A DNA stretch of 64,000 nt from Congeria kusceri (lineage: Eukaryota > Mollusca > Bivalvia > Myida > Dreissenidae): positions 71,835,069 to 71,899,068 of the forward strand of contig CM051025.1 of the NCBI GenBank assembly GCA_027627225.1, read 5' to 3'. Below the pieces are notes generated by a model that searched no databases, was not told the origin of the DNA, and saw nothing but the letters and a program-made list of their open reading frames with translations. Below are positions 36,101-46,997 of the stretch, in pieces. A program made the position numbers and the translations under genes. Positions within the stretch are counted from its first letter, which is position 1. Each line of letters opens with the position of its first letter.

Positions 36101-38842
36101 TCCCTGACGCTGCTGTTTCCCACCTCACCCCATCTTCCGGTGCTGTATCCCGGGGCGGCGCTGGCGCCCCAGTACGGATGCACTAAGCGCCACTCGCCGT
36201 CAATCAGCACGGCGTTCCAGGAGTTCTTCCCCTTCTTGAAGGAGACCTTGTCGCCGGCGTCGTAGCAGATGCTCTTGGCAACCCCATGAACAATAAGGCA
36301 GGGTATCTGGGCCCGCCTGTAGTAAGATGGTCGCGTAATAGTTCAGTTTGCAATGCACGCTGTGTTATAATTGGGATACGGTAAGGCGCAAAAAATATAT
36401 GTTTGTTTCGGGTTATTTGCCCCCAAAAATTAGGGTAGGCAGGTAGGGATTAATGTGTTTTTTTGTTGTTGTTTTTTGGTAAGTGGTCAACTTTTAAGAT
36501 TCTCAAACTAAATGAATATTCTTTTAACATTGTTTTGAAGTGGATGCTATCAGAACAAAACACTTATGTATAAAAAAAAAATTTAATTCTTGGAAAAAGG
36601 TAAATAAAACAAAAAAATATCTGACAAACTCGATAAAATGTTCTAGGGTCAGGGCATATTTTTAGGGTAGGTCGGGTAACCTGAAACAAACATATGTTTT
36701 ACGCCTTTTAAAATCATATTTAATACTTTCACCGACTAGATGCACAGTTAAAGGAGAACAATAATAAAATGAACTCACAACACAATAATATAGTTGTCAG
36801 TTGTTTGTAACTTGTTAACGGGTACAAACCAGTGTTATCAAATGAGAGAACGTTTGTGTTTAAAGTATAGTAACGTTGCCTGATGAATCGCTCTGCATTA
36901 TTCAAAACTAATCATTTAAAATGTGATATGCATATTGAAACAAGATAAACTATCATACAAACTAAAAAATTACACCCCTTGAGGAAGAAAACACGCCAAC
37001 TTTTATACACTAGTTTAGTACACAGTATGATAAGCTTCAAGTGTTATATTTAAACAGTCCACTTACGCAATATGCATTCAGATCCAAATACACGTATAAT
37101 ATATAAATATTGACTTCCTTGAGGGTGACAGTGCGTCTCGTCAACCCGAGGCAACACTGTCGACCGAGGCTTTAGCCGAAGTCGACAGTGTTTGTCGAGG
37201 GTTGACGAGACGCATTGTCACCCTCGAGGAAGTCAATATGTATTTTATTATACCGAACAAAATAAGCTAAATCCCGTATCATTTGCGTACCGGGCGACAT
37301 AGCGGTAGCGGGCGACATTGCCGGGCGACATATCAACTTGTTGCCCGCTACAGTTTATATGCATTATATAGAGAAATAATCAAGTGAGGTATAATAATTG
37401 CAATTACAGCCCTGTATATTCAACATTAGGCCTAGTGTATTGTTTTAATAAATATCGAAGACACGTTCGTTGAAAAACTCACCAAAATGCTCAGGCCAAA
37501 AAATAAATGGTTGGTTTTCGTTTAAGTCTCCAAAAAAATCTAGCAGGGGAGGTAAAAAATAAAATAACTTTTTTCTTTAACTTCATTTTTTTGCCGCATA
37601 TTCACCACACAGTTTAAGTATAATGTTCAAATGCCTCCCAACAAAGAAGCTGTACCTTAACTATAAAATAATAAGGTAACTGAAAAAGAGATTTCTGGCA
37701 AGAAACTTATAATATACTAGTAAGCGAAAACTGCTCTTTTTCCCGAAAATCAGGAAAAGTTAATGATTGGTAGCCAAAAAATCTGTAAGGGTCGGCGGAA
37801 AAACATAGGCGGGTTGTAAGTGGTCGGATAAGCGGAAACAACAACTTTTTTTTACGTCTAATAAGAGACATTCATATGTAAGTTTATTTTTAAATTATTG
37901 ACATATAAAGGTCAAAATAATGGATGCACTAACTTACTTGCACAATACAGCAAATAGTTCTTGGTATGTTGCTTTACGCTCCCTGATATTGAACAGGAAT
38001 CCCCGTGGCGTATCCGACTGAGTGAATCCGACTGATGACGTCATGGGCAGCTTTTGTGACGTCACCCATATATAGATCGATCTCACCATGGAAACATTCG
38101 TTGTCAGGTCCATCACCAAGTATTCTACCAGACTGTCGAAATCATCTTGCAGAGATTGCGGAGCCTGTATGCAGCATAATGAATAATAATATTTAACTAT
38201 TTACAAACGTTTAGTGTGAACATTCTTTGCGTGAATGCAACATATAAAAAGACGCATGCTATTCAACTGTATTCTTAAATATTAACGATGAAAATGGTGC
38301 AACATTGGAACTAATGGCGTTAAATTTATATTTTGAAATTTTCGGAATATTTAGTTTATTTTTATTTCTTTTTTTATTGGGTCTAAACTTTTGTAGACGT
38401 TATGCAACCATTGAAATGAAACATTTGGTATTAATGGAAGGACTCAATATACCAAGAACATGAGCCGCAAATAACTTAGTTGAAAACTATTTTAGTGTTA
38501 AATTATTTCAGCAACCAATATCCCTCGAACGCCTACATTAAATAAACTTGTGTCATGCTAACGGGGAACCAATATTTGGTTATATAATCGTATACGAGAA
38601 CGTCACAGTTTGTTTGTACTCACGCTCATCGCATGTTCGTCGACGCGCGTGTGCTCCTTAAGCACGAACACCTCGCTCTTCTGCTTGCTGGAGGGGCGGG
38701 CTTCCGGGTAGCCATCCTCGTCGTCCGGCACCACGTGCTGAAATCGGAAACGGGTCATTTCAGTCTTAACGCACATTATTTACCTAGGTTGATTTCTGTT
38801 TGTAGGCTTTAGAACTACCAGCTCAGTTATTTGTTTTTGAAG

Positions 38843-38873
<31 letters not shown>

Positions 38874-40441
38874 GGGGGGGGGGGTTATTGGGCTCGTTAT
38901 GTTTTTTTTATGCAAAACGTCTTTAGTAAGCACGATATTTATTACGGATTTCGACTGTTAGTGTGCCCAATTACTTCAATTACCCAATACTCATCGCATT
39001 TAAATAACACTTAACTAGTGTTGAAAGGATAAATGCAAACCACAAAAACAAGCTAACATGCATATAACATTTAGTGTATTTTTAATTATCGTAATGCTGT
39101 TCTATATATCTAGAGCATATGATATCCAAAGGCCAGGTGGTTTGGTCATGCGATACTTTTATGTTGTAACGTTTTCCTTCAAAGGCTTTTAAACTGAAAA
39201 CATAAGGCGAGAATTAGAAACCCGATAACTGCCATTTTGTTGATTATCCTTAGATTTATTATGCACGCCGCCACGTGCATAGATGACAGGATATTTATGC
39301 AATGAATGCATCGAATGGTAGTAAACAAGTGAATGCATACCCCAATATTTAGATTCCCATTTAAGCTTTCAACAGAAGAACTGTTGTAGCTATCCTGATT
39401 TGCGAACGGAAGCGTGTCCCCCGTTGACAGTGGTGTTGTAGGTACAGACATGGACCATGACGACACAGTTACTCGGCGACCATTTGTGTCCCATGCTTGT
39501 TTTACTGCTTGCGCGTTAACTTTCGAGACGGAAACTGGATCGCCAATTGTATTCGAACGAGGTCTATGCGAGTTTTTTTTCGGTGAAACAGGTCTCGGAA
39601 TGAGGGAAGTGCGAGCTGGCTTCTCAGACAATTCACCGAGCTTGTTGGAGCTGCAGCTGCGTCCGTCGTCATGTGATGACGCCACGCTCAGTTCGTTGTC
39701 AGAGGACTTGCTGGAGAACGAGCTGGACGCGTTAGACAACGACCTTCGCAACCCAGCTCCTCTTGCGGACGAGACGCTTGTCGGTTGCTTCGGAGTGTGC
39801 GGCCTTGACGAGTGCGCGCCGTTGTGATTACAGTGGGTTTCGTGGTCGTCGTCGGCAGAATGCGCACTGCAGTAGTGGGGTGTTCGCTTTCTCTCGTATA
39901 GCGAAACGCATCTTCTCAGCTGGACACCGTCCACTATATTTACGTGCGCCTTCCACGTGCACGTGCTAACGCCATGCACTGTGTTTGACTTCACTACAGT
40001 CGTGCTTTGTGAACTTACAGGCGAAACAGACATTTCATTTGCCTTTTGTTGAATTTTATTCATTTTCTGTTTGCCATTCTGTTTCATTTTAGTTTCTGAG
40101 TCCCGGTCTGGCTCACCGGGGTTTGACTTAGGACGTTTTCCATAGTTACTGTCCCCATTTAAAAAGAAATTATTCGAAGCATGTTCCTGATTTTTATCAT
40201 GAATCAAATTCTGAAACAAATCCGCGGCTGGAATAATGAGACACTGAAACTCCTCTGTCCGCCTCAGCACAGCCTCACGGGACACACTCATTATCTCGCT
40301 ACCCAGTGAGAAGCGCTTCTGATGAAAGTCACCGTCCAAGGACTTTCGGTTCATGAAGCTAGAGTCTCGTTTTGGTGAAACACTGGGTTTTACTACCGCT
40401 GATTTTGATCTGTACAATTTCCCGTTTTGTACATTCGCCAT
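33147..40441 (-). CDS. Pseudo-transglutaminase (KY/hillarin type) with dynein-stalk-like C-terminus
   Basis: Eight exons on the - strand: 40441-39341, 38737-38624, 38164-37938, 36316-35212, 34966-34801, 34405-34125, 33832-33647, 33188-33147. They total 3222 nt (1073 residues), and all phases agree. Residues 1-405 are Ser/Arg-rich and probably disordered. Residues about 406-531 look like the CYK3/KY transglutaminase-like domain (VRSIYIWVT, YQELFAVLCKRAQIPCLIVH, SWNAVLIDGEWRLVHPYWG); the catalytic Cys, His and Asp positions appear to be Lys469, Asn512 and His527. Residues about 545-849 match the KY C-terminal region (DPEMFI, FPEDPSWQLL). Residues 850-960 are charged helices. Residues about 960-1073 (ISEIRSYPKPPPAVHAVM, FLLLG, W999, QPEVLKRV, FFQWAFTMA) resemble the dynein heavy-chain stalk and microtubule-binding domain. 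The start at MANVQNGK is the first ATG in frame. A cytoskeletal role is inference. Confidence 0.85.
36382..36710. mobile_element. MITE with ATATGTTTGTTTC inverted ends
   Basis: The left end reads TAAGGCGCAAAAAATATATG then TTTGTTTCGGGTTA; the right end reads TAACCTGAAACAAACATATG then TTTTACGCCTTTTA, its near reverse complement. Inner TAGGGTAGG phrases also occur at both sides. No coding sequence. It lies in the third intron of the transglutaminase-like gene, about 65 bases upstream of the large fourth exon. Confidence 0.8.
37101..37398. mobile_element. Palindromic element with GGGCGACAT repeats, complete copy
   Basis: Arms of about 62 bases (about 37109-37168 and 37182-37239) form a near-perfect palindrome (left arm starts TATTGACTTCCTTGAGGGTG; right arm ends CCCTCGAGGAAGTCAATA) around CGAGGCTTTAGCCG. 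A tail follows with GGGCGACAT three times (about 37293-37330) and TTGTTGCCCGC. A second, arm-deleted copy lies at 58841-59095. It sits in intron 3 of the transglutaminase-like gene. Confidence 0.85.
38845..38884. repeat. (GT)n followed by poly-G
   Basis: Simple repeat of about 30 bases of GT (one interruption) and about a dozen G, in intron 1 of the transglutaminase-like gene. Confidence 0.9.
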
Positions 40442-43044
40442 GGTAAACAATATCCGTTTAACCGAACTATATAACACAATTTTAATATACCAACTGCTTT
40501 TACCCAGATCTGTTTATTACAATCCACTTTAAATGTCATGCATACGCCATAAAGTCCATGCATCCGTTTGTCTTTCTTCAATTTGTCTCTCAGTTACTAT
40601 TAGCTCACGTTTTAATAAAAGTCAATAAATTGCCTGTGGTAATTTGTAATTATTAATTAATGTGCCCGTTATCATTAACTGTCCAGTGCGCATCCCATAA
40701 TAACTTCCGGGTAACTAGTTGACAGGTTTACTCCGCTTTTACTTCAAAACAAAACCCAGCCGCCTTATTGTCGGTTTACACAACGGTTTATCAACGTCCG
40801 ATTATGTCAACGGGTTTCATATACTGACACCCTAAAATAGTCCCATAGTCTGCGTCGTTTCTGGGTATAAGCACTTAACAGTTTTCTATCACTCGCGAAA
40901 AGTTCGGACACATGTATTTTTAATAACGCGAAGCGATAACTTTGTTTGTTTGGCCATCATCAAATAATTAGCGATCCAGCTGCCATCTTGCCTCTATCCC
41001 CAGCTATCTATTATTTATGTGGCTTAAGAAGATAGGTGATATAGGTACATGTATGCACACTCTTGTAGTGTACGAATAAAGAACAGATGGTCTTATACTT
41101 TCATTTGTCAGAACTTATGCGCATAATATTAATGAGGTTGTATTTTCCTACAAAGCGTTGCTTAAAACAGTCGCTGTCAGTTTAGCCAACAGTTGTTTTG
41201 AACATGAATTTGGTATCAAAATTTAGGTTATAAATTGAACTAATCAAAAATTATAATGCCCAAAGAATTGAAAAATCATTAAAACACCAACGTCATTCAA
41301 ACCAAAATCATCCATATTTAAATTTAACAACATATAAAATATACGAAATGAAAACATGTCCAGTATCTTTTTTTGTATTAGTATCGTATTTCTGGTAACA
41401 TTATAACTGTTTATTAAAAAAACTTTCAAATCACTAAGGTAATCCGTTGTATGCAGAGTTAAGCATTGATTATAACACATGGTAAGCACGAAATGCAAAT
41501 AATGTATAAAATAAAAATGTACAATATTCGCGTGAACTGGTGTTTGAGGCGGTAAAAGCAACGGATGGGTTGTAAAAGCAACGGGAGGGATTTTGTCCGG
41601 GTACGTAAAATGGAGCTGGAGGGATTATGTCCGGAGGAGGGGGTGCTGTCCAGATATCATATTTACAATCGGGACTTTGGTTAAAAGCCATTGTCCGAGC
41701 ACACTCCATGCACACTGCTTTATAGCATATTACACTTGGTTTGTAATATTAAATCATTTCTACATGTTTAATAAAGGAATATGTCCACACAAATCCTTGC
41801 AGTGTGGGTACGGTGCTTTAATACAGAATTATACATGTTATAATTTACTTTCGATATGTATATCAAAACCTTTGCGTGTTAAGAAAGGAAACAGCACATG
41901 TAAGATTTACAAACAAATCAGTTTGTGGCATAAACGTGAGTCATAGAGGCAGAAAATCGTAATTGGTAAACGTAAATATTTAATTTCGTGTATTAATAAT
42001 TAATGTTTGCTGACACTCATAGCAAATCAAAATACATAATTATTTATTTGTTATTTTACATTTTATATGCATCATTATGGAATATTTAGGTTATATGACT
42101 AAGAGAAGACCGATTATACATAATTATGGGACTGCGACTGTACAAACTATTTATTGGGATTCAAATTGTTCGACAAAATAAAAAACAACAACAACATGGG
42201 TATCTTCACATTGATAATATAATTTATGAAGTCTACATAAGAATATCGACACAAACTGTATACAGTTTATCTTTAATATTTACATTAAATTTTGATAGTT
42301 CATGTAATTAGATAAAAGATAAATGACGTGTGTTGTATATGCTTCCAGAGTTAGCGCCCCTTTATTAACCAGTTTTTATATTCACTCACTTCAACATAAT
42401 CCATGTGCAACATGTTTACGCCGTGTTATTGCATCAATGCACTGCATGTATATCAACAGATAAAAAACCCATAATATTTGCATCAGACCATCAACCTTTC
42501 ACTTTCAAGAAAGCGACTACATATACATGTACGTATAGATGATAAAGGAAGGTATATAAACCATAAACCATCGTTTATATAATATTTACATATTGCTCAG
42601 GTCCCATGTGATGTAATGTCTCGTAAATTCCCGAAATCTACTGCAAATGTGCGAACATATGTAAACAAGATAAATGTTGTCCACAGGTTTGTGATAATTA
42701 TCGATCTCAACACACGTGTCAGGTATCTCAATTATGCGACTGCATAAATGTTGTCCACAACAGATGTGCTTTTATCGTAAATGTTTGTGATTTCAGAAAT
42801 ATTCACGACCGTACTTGTGTGTATGTAATCTCATAGATCTACCTGTATGAGCAACTGATACATTCTTTTCTTTATTCTTGTATGTGTAGTATAAATAATA
42901 CAAGATCTGCGACAAACAATAGCCCTTATCAAACAACCTAAAATATGTATGAATCAATACATATTTCACAAGCGCACGTGCCCTTGTGAAAATAAAAACT
43001 GAAACTGTCCCTTTAAGGTGTTCTTTTTTAAAATATAACAATTT
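40442..43044. other. Spacer upstream of the transglutaminase-like gene
   Basis: It should hold the promoter of the - strand gene ending at 40441. No other gene recognised. An open - strand frame near 41500-41715 (CMECARTMAFNQSPDCKYDI, then a Pro-rich PPPPDIIPPAPFYVPG) looks more protein-like than its neighbours, but I find no matching splice partner. The 42995-43060 stretch contains inverted ACTGAAACTGTCCC / GGGACAGTTTCACAGT motifs linked to the next element. Confidence 0.35.
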
Positions 43045-43642
43045 CAAGGGACAGTTTCACAGTTTTGGTCTGTGGTAAATAATTTTGTAAAACTGACCTG
43101 TTCTGCAATACATGTATTGTTCATATTTCAACATTTGGAAAGCACATTGCTCGTGCAAAGTTAAACGTTTGACGAATATCTGTTATTTTTCGAGAAAAAA
43201 ATGCTCCCTGGTAGACATACCCTGGTAATTAATTTTTTACACAAAAGGCATAATACATATCAAAATAATCATGTTTTGCAACCCAAACAGCATAACAGAC
43301 AATACGGTTTGATAGATTCTACAATTTTCTGTTTTAAAATTCAATTTTTGTTTGTTTGTTTGGATTTTTCGCCGTATTCAACAGTATTTCAGTCATATAC
43401 CTACTCACACTTTTCCTGGGTAAGCTGGTTTACCAGTACTAAGTGCACATACTTATGCCAGTAACTGACAACTGCCCTACTGGAATCAGAGGTAGGGGGA
43501 AAATGGCCGTAGAAATAATTATGTGGCCGGGCTGGGAATCGAACTAGCGATCATCGGATTTGTAGTCCAGCGCTCTACCAACTGAGCTAAAATTCCATTT
43601 TTAGAGAAATATTTTTCCACCCCCAAACTGTGAAACTGTTCC
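43045..43642. mobile_element. TIR element carrying a tRNA-derived SINE
   Basis: The left tip CAAGGGACAGTTTCACAGTT then TTGG is matched at the right by CCAAACTGTGAAACTGTTCC. The interior holds a complete-looking SINE (43345-43597). A third, inverted copy of the tip lies just outside at about 42998-43016 (CTGAAACTGTCCCTTTAAGG). Such GGGACAGTTTCACAG-ended units with tRNA-like sequence inside are, as I recall, common in bivalve genomes. Confidence 0.7.
43345..43597 (-). repeat. tRNA-derived SINE
   Basis: The - strand head has A box TAGCTCAGTTGG (43578-43589) and B box AGTTCGATTCC (43535-43545), with a cloverleaf-like segment at about 43527-43597. The body contains CAGTTGTCAGTTACTGGCAT and TAAGTATGTGCACTTAGTAC, and the tail runs ATGACTGAAATACTGTTGAA to (CAAA)n at about 43345-43360. 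The body resembles SINE families reported from molluscs. The anticodon loop (ACA) and mismatched acceptor stem argue against a working tRNA. Confidence 0.8.
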
Positions 43643-43965
43643 ATGGAGGCAAGTTGTGACAAAGCAGGTATGAAATGACGACCTAACACATTGCTGGTAT
43701 AAAGAATAATAAACGAATGAAAGAATCATAACAAAGCAACCCGCGAAAATAATAAACGTGTTTTATAGTCAATATTGTATATAATTGATAATATATTATA
43801 CGTCTGCATTAAATTGTCTAGACATGAAGAAATGTTTATACGTTGTGATACCAAGTCCATGTCCAAGTCGTGAGGCATTAATGACAATTATATTAGACCG
43901 ATAATTACTAATAATGATATATTAATAACGTTGTTATTAAAGCTAGTTATTTAACCAAGTCAAGT

Positions 43966-45597
43966 CAAGTCAAGTCAAGTCAACTTTATTGGTATATACC
44001 ATTGTACATAACCAAAACAATCAAGAAAGAACATGATGAACATAATAACAGTGTAAATCAAGATGAAAAGTATGTTACAAAGCGGATATGAGAAACTCAT
44101 AAATAATATTCCAAACAAATTAGGTAGGTAATACACTCGTGTCACTCAGTTGTCAATAATCGGTGTTCTGTATGGCAAAGTCAGTTTTTCAGAAGTAATC
44201 ATATGTTATTCTAAAATGTTAAAAAGTAATTGTTCAATGTTTTTAATGGAAACTCTATACTGAAACTACTTACACGCTAAGCTACATTTAAAAATCGTAC
44301 TGACAACAACAACAACAAAAAAGTTTATTTATATTATTTTTATATTTTTTATTATTTAATTTATTTATTTTTATTATTTTTTTTATATTTTTTTTTATAT
44401 ATATTTTTTAAAATTAATTTAGGGTACATATCCCTCTGGTAGATTACCTAAATTAATGGATAGATAATCTTGAAGGATAGGTACTTAGAATTGATAATAA
44501 ATTAATAATTTACTAATGAAATAAAAAGTAAGACTTAGTTCGAAAATCCCTCCCTGAGGATCATCTATACGAAACGAAATTATAGGTGATCTGGAAGGAA
44601 ATATATTTTCACAACTTACCCAAAGTTTAGTAATAATAATGTAATAACTTTTTAATACTGTAATCTAAAGAGAACAAATATTAAAATGTCCAAAATCACA
44701 ATATATATGTAATATTTTTCAAATCTGACAATTCAATTAGAAGAATGGCAGTAAAGTATAGACCTTATGATTCAGCTGTAAAACACAATATTATGGACAA
44801 AATAACGGTACAAATTCGTGATCCTATTAAACAATTTATAATTTTCACAACAATCACAATGTATAACTATTTACTGGAATAATAAGTGTTACTATTAGAC
44901 GCATTATATTACGCATTATTATTTCGTGACTCAAATGCTAGGCGGATAAATTTTCCGAGGTTAATGATAGTCTTTGAATTCTTGGTTGATAATAAAATTT
45001 TAAATTTTGACAAGGAGGGCCACCTTTGATAATATTTAGGGAAGTATTGATTTCTTAGATCTCTATAATATGGACATACTAATAAAAAGTGATATTCGTT
45101 TTCAATGACATTCATATTACACTTAGTACAAATTCTTTCATTTCTAGATATATTTCTAAATCTGCCTTCTTCAATTAATAGTTCATGCGCTGAACAACGA
45201 AACCTTGACATTGACACTCTATCCTTATCATTAACAACAACATCTAAATACTTCTCAAACTCTAAGTTGTCTTTAAATATGCGATAGCTTTCAAGCTTAG
45301 GAAGACGGCTAATATCACTAGCCCAATGTTGTAAACTTATATCTTTTATACGTTGGCAAATACAGTTAACATCACTTATAGTTAAATCTAATTTGTAGTA
45401 CATATATGGTAATCCTAATTCATGGAGCATTTGCTTAAGTTTGTTTGCCCAATTAGTTACATATGACTCAGTGTCATTAAATTGCATAAGTAATTTATAA
45501 GGAATCGAGTCTGGGTTCTGTTTTAATTTAAACCAGTATTTGATGATACGTATCTTTTTCGTAACTTCTATAGGAAACCAAGGTCATAATTAAGCTA
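43966..45597 (-). mobile_element. 5'-truncated LINE with (TTGAC)n tail
   Basis: An open - strand frame of at least 192 codons (45487-44909), continuing upstream in frame to about 45590 (PWFPIEVTKKIRIIKYWFKL), is the C-terminal end of a non-LTR retrotransposon ORF2. It has the late block MSRFRCSAHELLIEEGRF and a Cys-rich knuckle: CTKCNMNVIENEYHFLLVCP, a C-x2-C-x8-H-x4-C pattern. After the stop comes a 3' UTR of about 900 bases, then an AATAAA near 43990 and a terminal TTGAC pentamer array at 43968-43983. The frame is intact in this part, so the insertion is fairly recent. There is no reverse-transcriptase core or endonuclease; it was truncated on insertion. The clade is uncertain. Confidence 0.85.
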
Positions 45598-45599
45598 AT

Positions 45600-46997
45600 G
45601 TAACATCGCGGATAAACATAATAAGACAATTTTAATGTTAAAGGAAGAGTAAGATGGAAACGACGATGTGACATGTTAACAGCAGAGTTACGGTCCAAAT
45701 AAGATGTATCGAATACCCAATAAAGTATTCGTGTGTATATACATGTACTTTTACCGAAGGTTTACCTGCTAAATTATGCACGCACCATGTCTTATACATG
45801 TACAGTAATGTAAAGCTTTCATTTCAAGCATCCTTTGTTGGTATAATTCACAAGCAAGTGTTTCCGGGCATTAAAGGAACTGTAATTAAATGTATACATA
45901 TATATGTTCACTGAAAAGTTCTGTTTCCAGTTTTGACCGCGTACATAAAGCTTTTTTGAGTTGCAGCCATTTCTTTCATGATAAATAATTTGCATGCACA
46001 TCGCAATAATTGGTAAAAAAACGGTATGTACTCGGTATAACAGATATTGGATCAATTATAAAAAATAAATTTCACTTATTATAGTTGATGGTTATGCGCA
46101 TAATGAATGTGTATGCAATGAAAACTTAAGTATAATAGTTAGATCTTCTAACTACATGCAATATAATTATGTCATACTGTTTTCACCGTCCCAATATTAG
46201 AAAGTTGACTACGCCAATGCGCACAAAGGTCTCCGAGCTGGCTCAATATTCGCCATAGCTCGATATTCGCCAAAAAAATCGAATTTCAGTCTCAGAGCTT
46301 GCTCACAATTCGCACCAGCTCGATATTCTCCAAAAAGTTCGCATTTCAATCACAGAGCTTGCTTGAAATTCGCACCAGCTCGCTTTTCGCGGTGCATGTG
46401 TGATTTTCGATCGCAGAGCTGGCTCGATATTCATTCCAGCTCGATATTCGAATTTCGATCTTCGTTTTCTATGTCAGTGACAACTTCAAACACTTTTGTA
46501 ATCAATGCAACTGTATTTCCATATTGGGCGGATATAAGTAGACTCATGCTTTTCGGGGGAAATTGCATTAATAGCTTGGATAAAAAACCCAACAAAGTGG
46601 GACCCAAACATATACAGAATATCACAGAAAACGTGCTTCTGTCTGGTCATTACTATTATAATCGCTTGGAATGCGATGAAAATATCATGAACGACCACGA
46701 CGTTCAGGGATTTTTCGTTCTAATACATGTGTATCAACTTCTGTCAGGAACATTTAAATGGCACAGAAATGAAACGATAACCATTCTTTTATAGCTAATA
46801 TTTTGTTTTGCATGCACTTCATGTCCATACATTAAAAAATGCGCCTGATATAATTAGAGCTATTTTGCATTGAAATAAAATGCCTAAATGTCACTTGTCA
46901 GAGGTTATCAATATTTAATGCCATTGCATGCATTGATAACTTTCGGATTCAGCTTTTGAGCCTGGCTGTATATTTAAATGGTACAACATTTACTTAC
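45600..46997. other. Spacer with a 60-bp tandem array
   Basis: No gene recognised. Apart from the array at 46235-46470 the stretch is AT-rich. The region right of the array may belong to a further intron or the 3' end of the unrecognised - strand gene. Confidence 0.35.
46235..46470. repeat. 60-bp tandem repeat, about four units
   Basis: The anchor GAGCTKGCTY falls at 46235, 46295, 46355 and 46416, and each unit contains ATTCGC.CCAGCTCGATATTC and TTTCRATC. Units are diverged (about 80 percent alike by eye). GAGCT and AGCTC recur within each unit, so single strands could fold. Confidence 0.85.

Noticed and set aside
39414..39969. + strand open frames opposite the first exon of the transglutaminase-like gene
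   Set aside because: The - strand frame is longer, starts at a good ATG, ends at a donor that joins in phase, and the + frames have low-complexity complement composition.
41470..41715. Cys/Pro-rich - strand open frame as a small gene
   Set aside because: It looks somewhat protein-like, but there is no matching splice partner, signal peptide or known family, so it is mentioned only in the spacer entry.
43527..43597. A second tRNA gene on the - strand
   Set aside because: A and B boxes are present, but the acceptor stem is mismatched, the anticodon loop reads ACA, and the sequence continues into a SINE body with a (CAAA)n tail.
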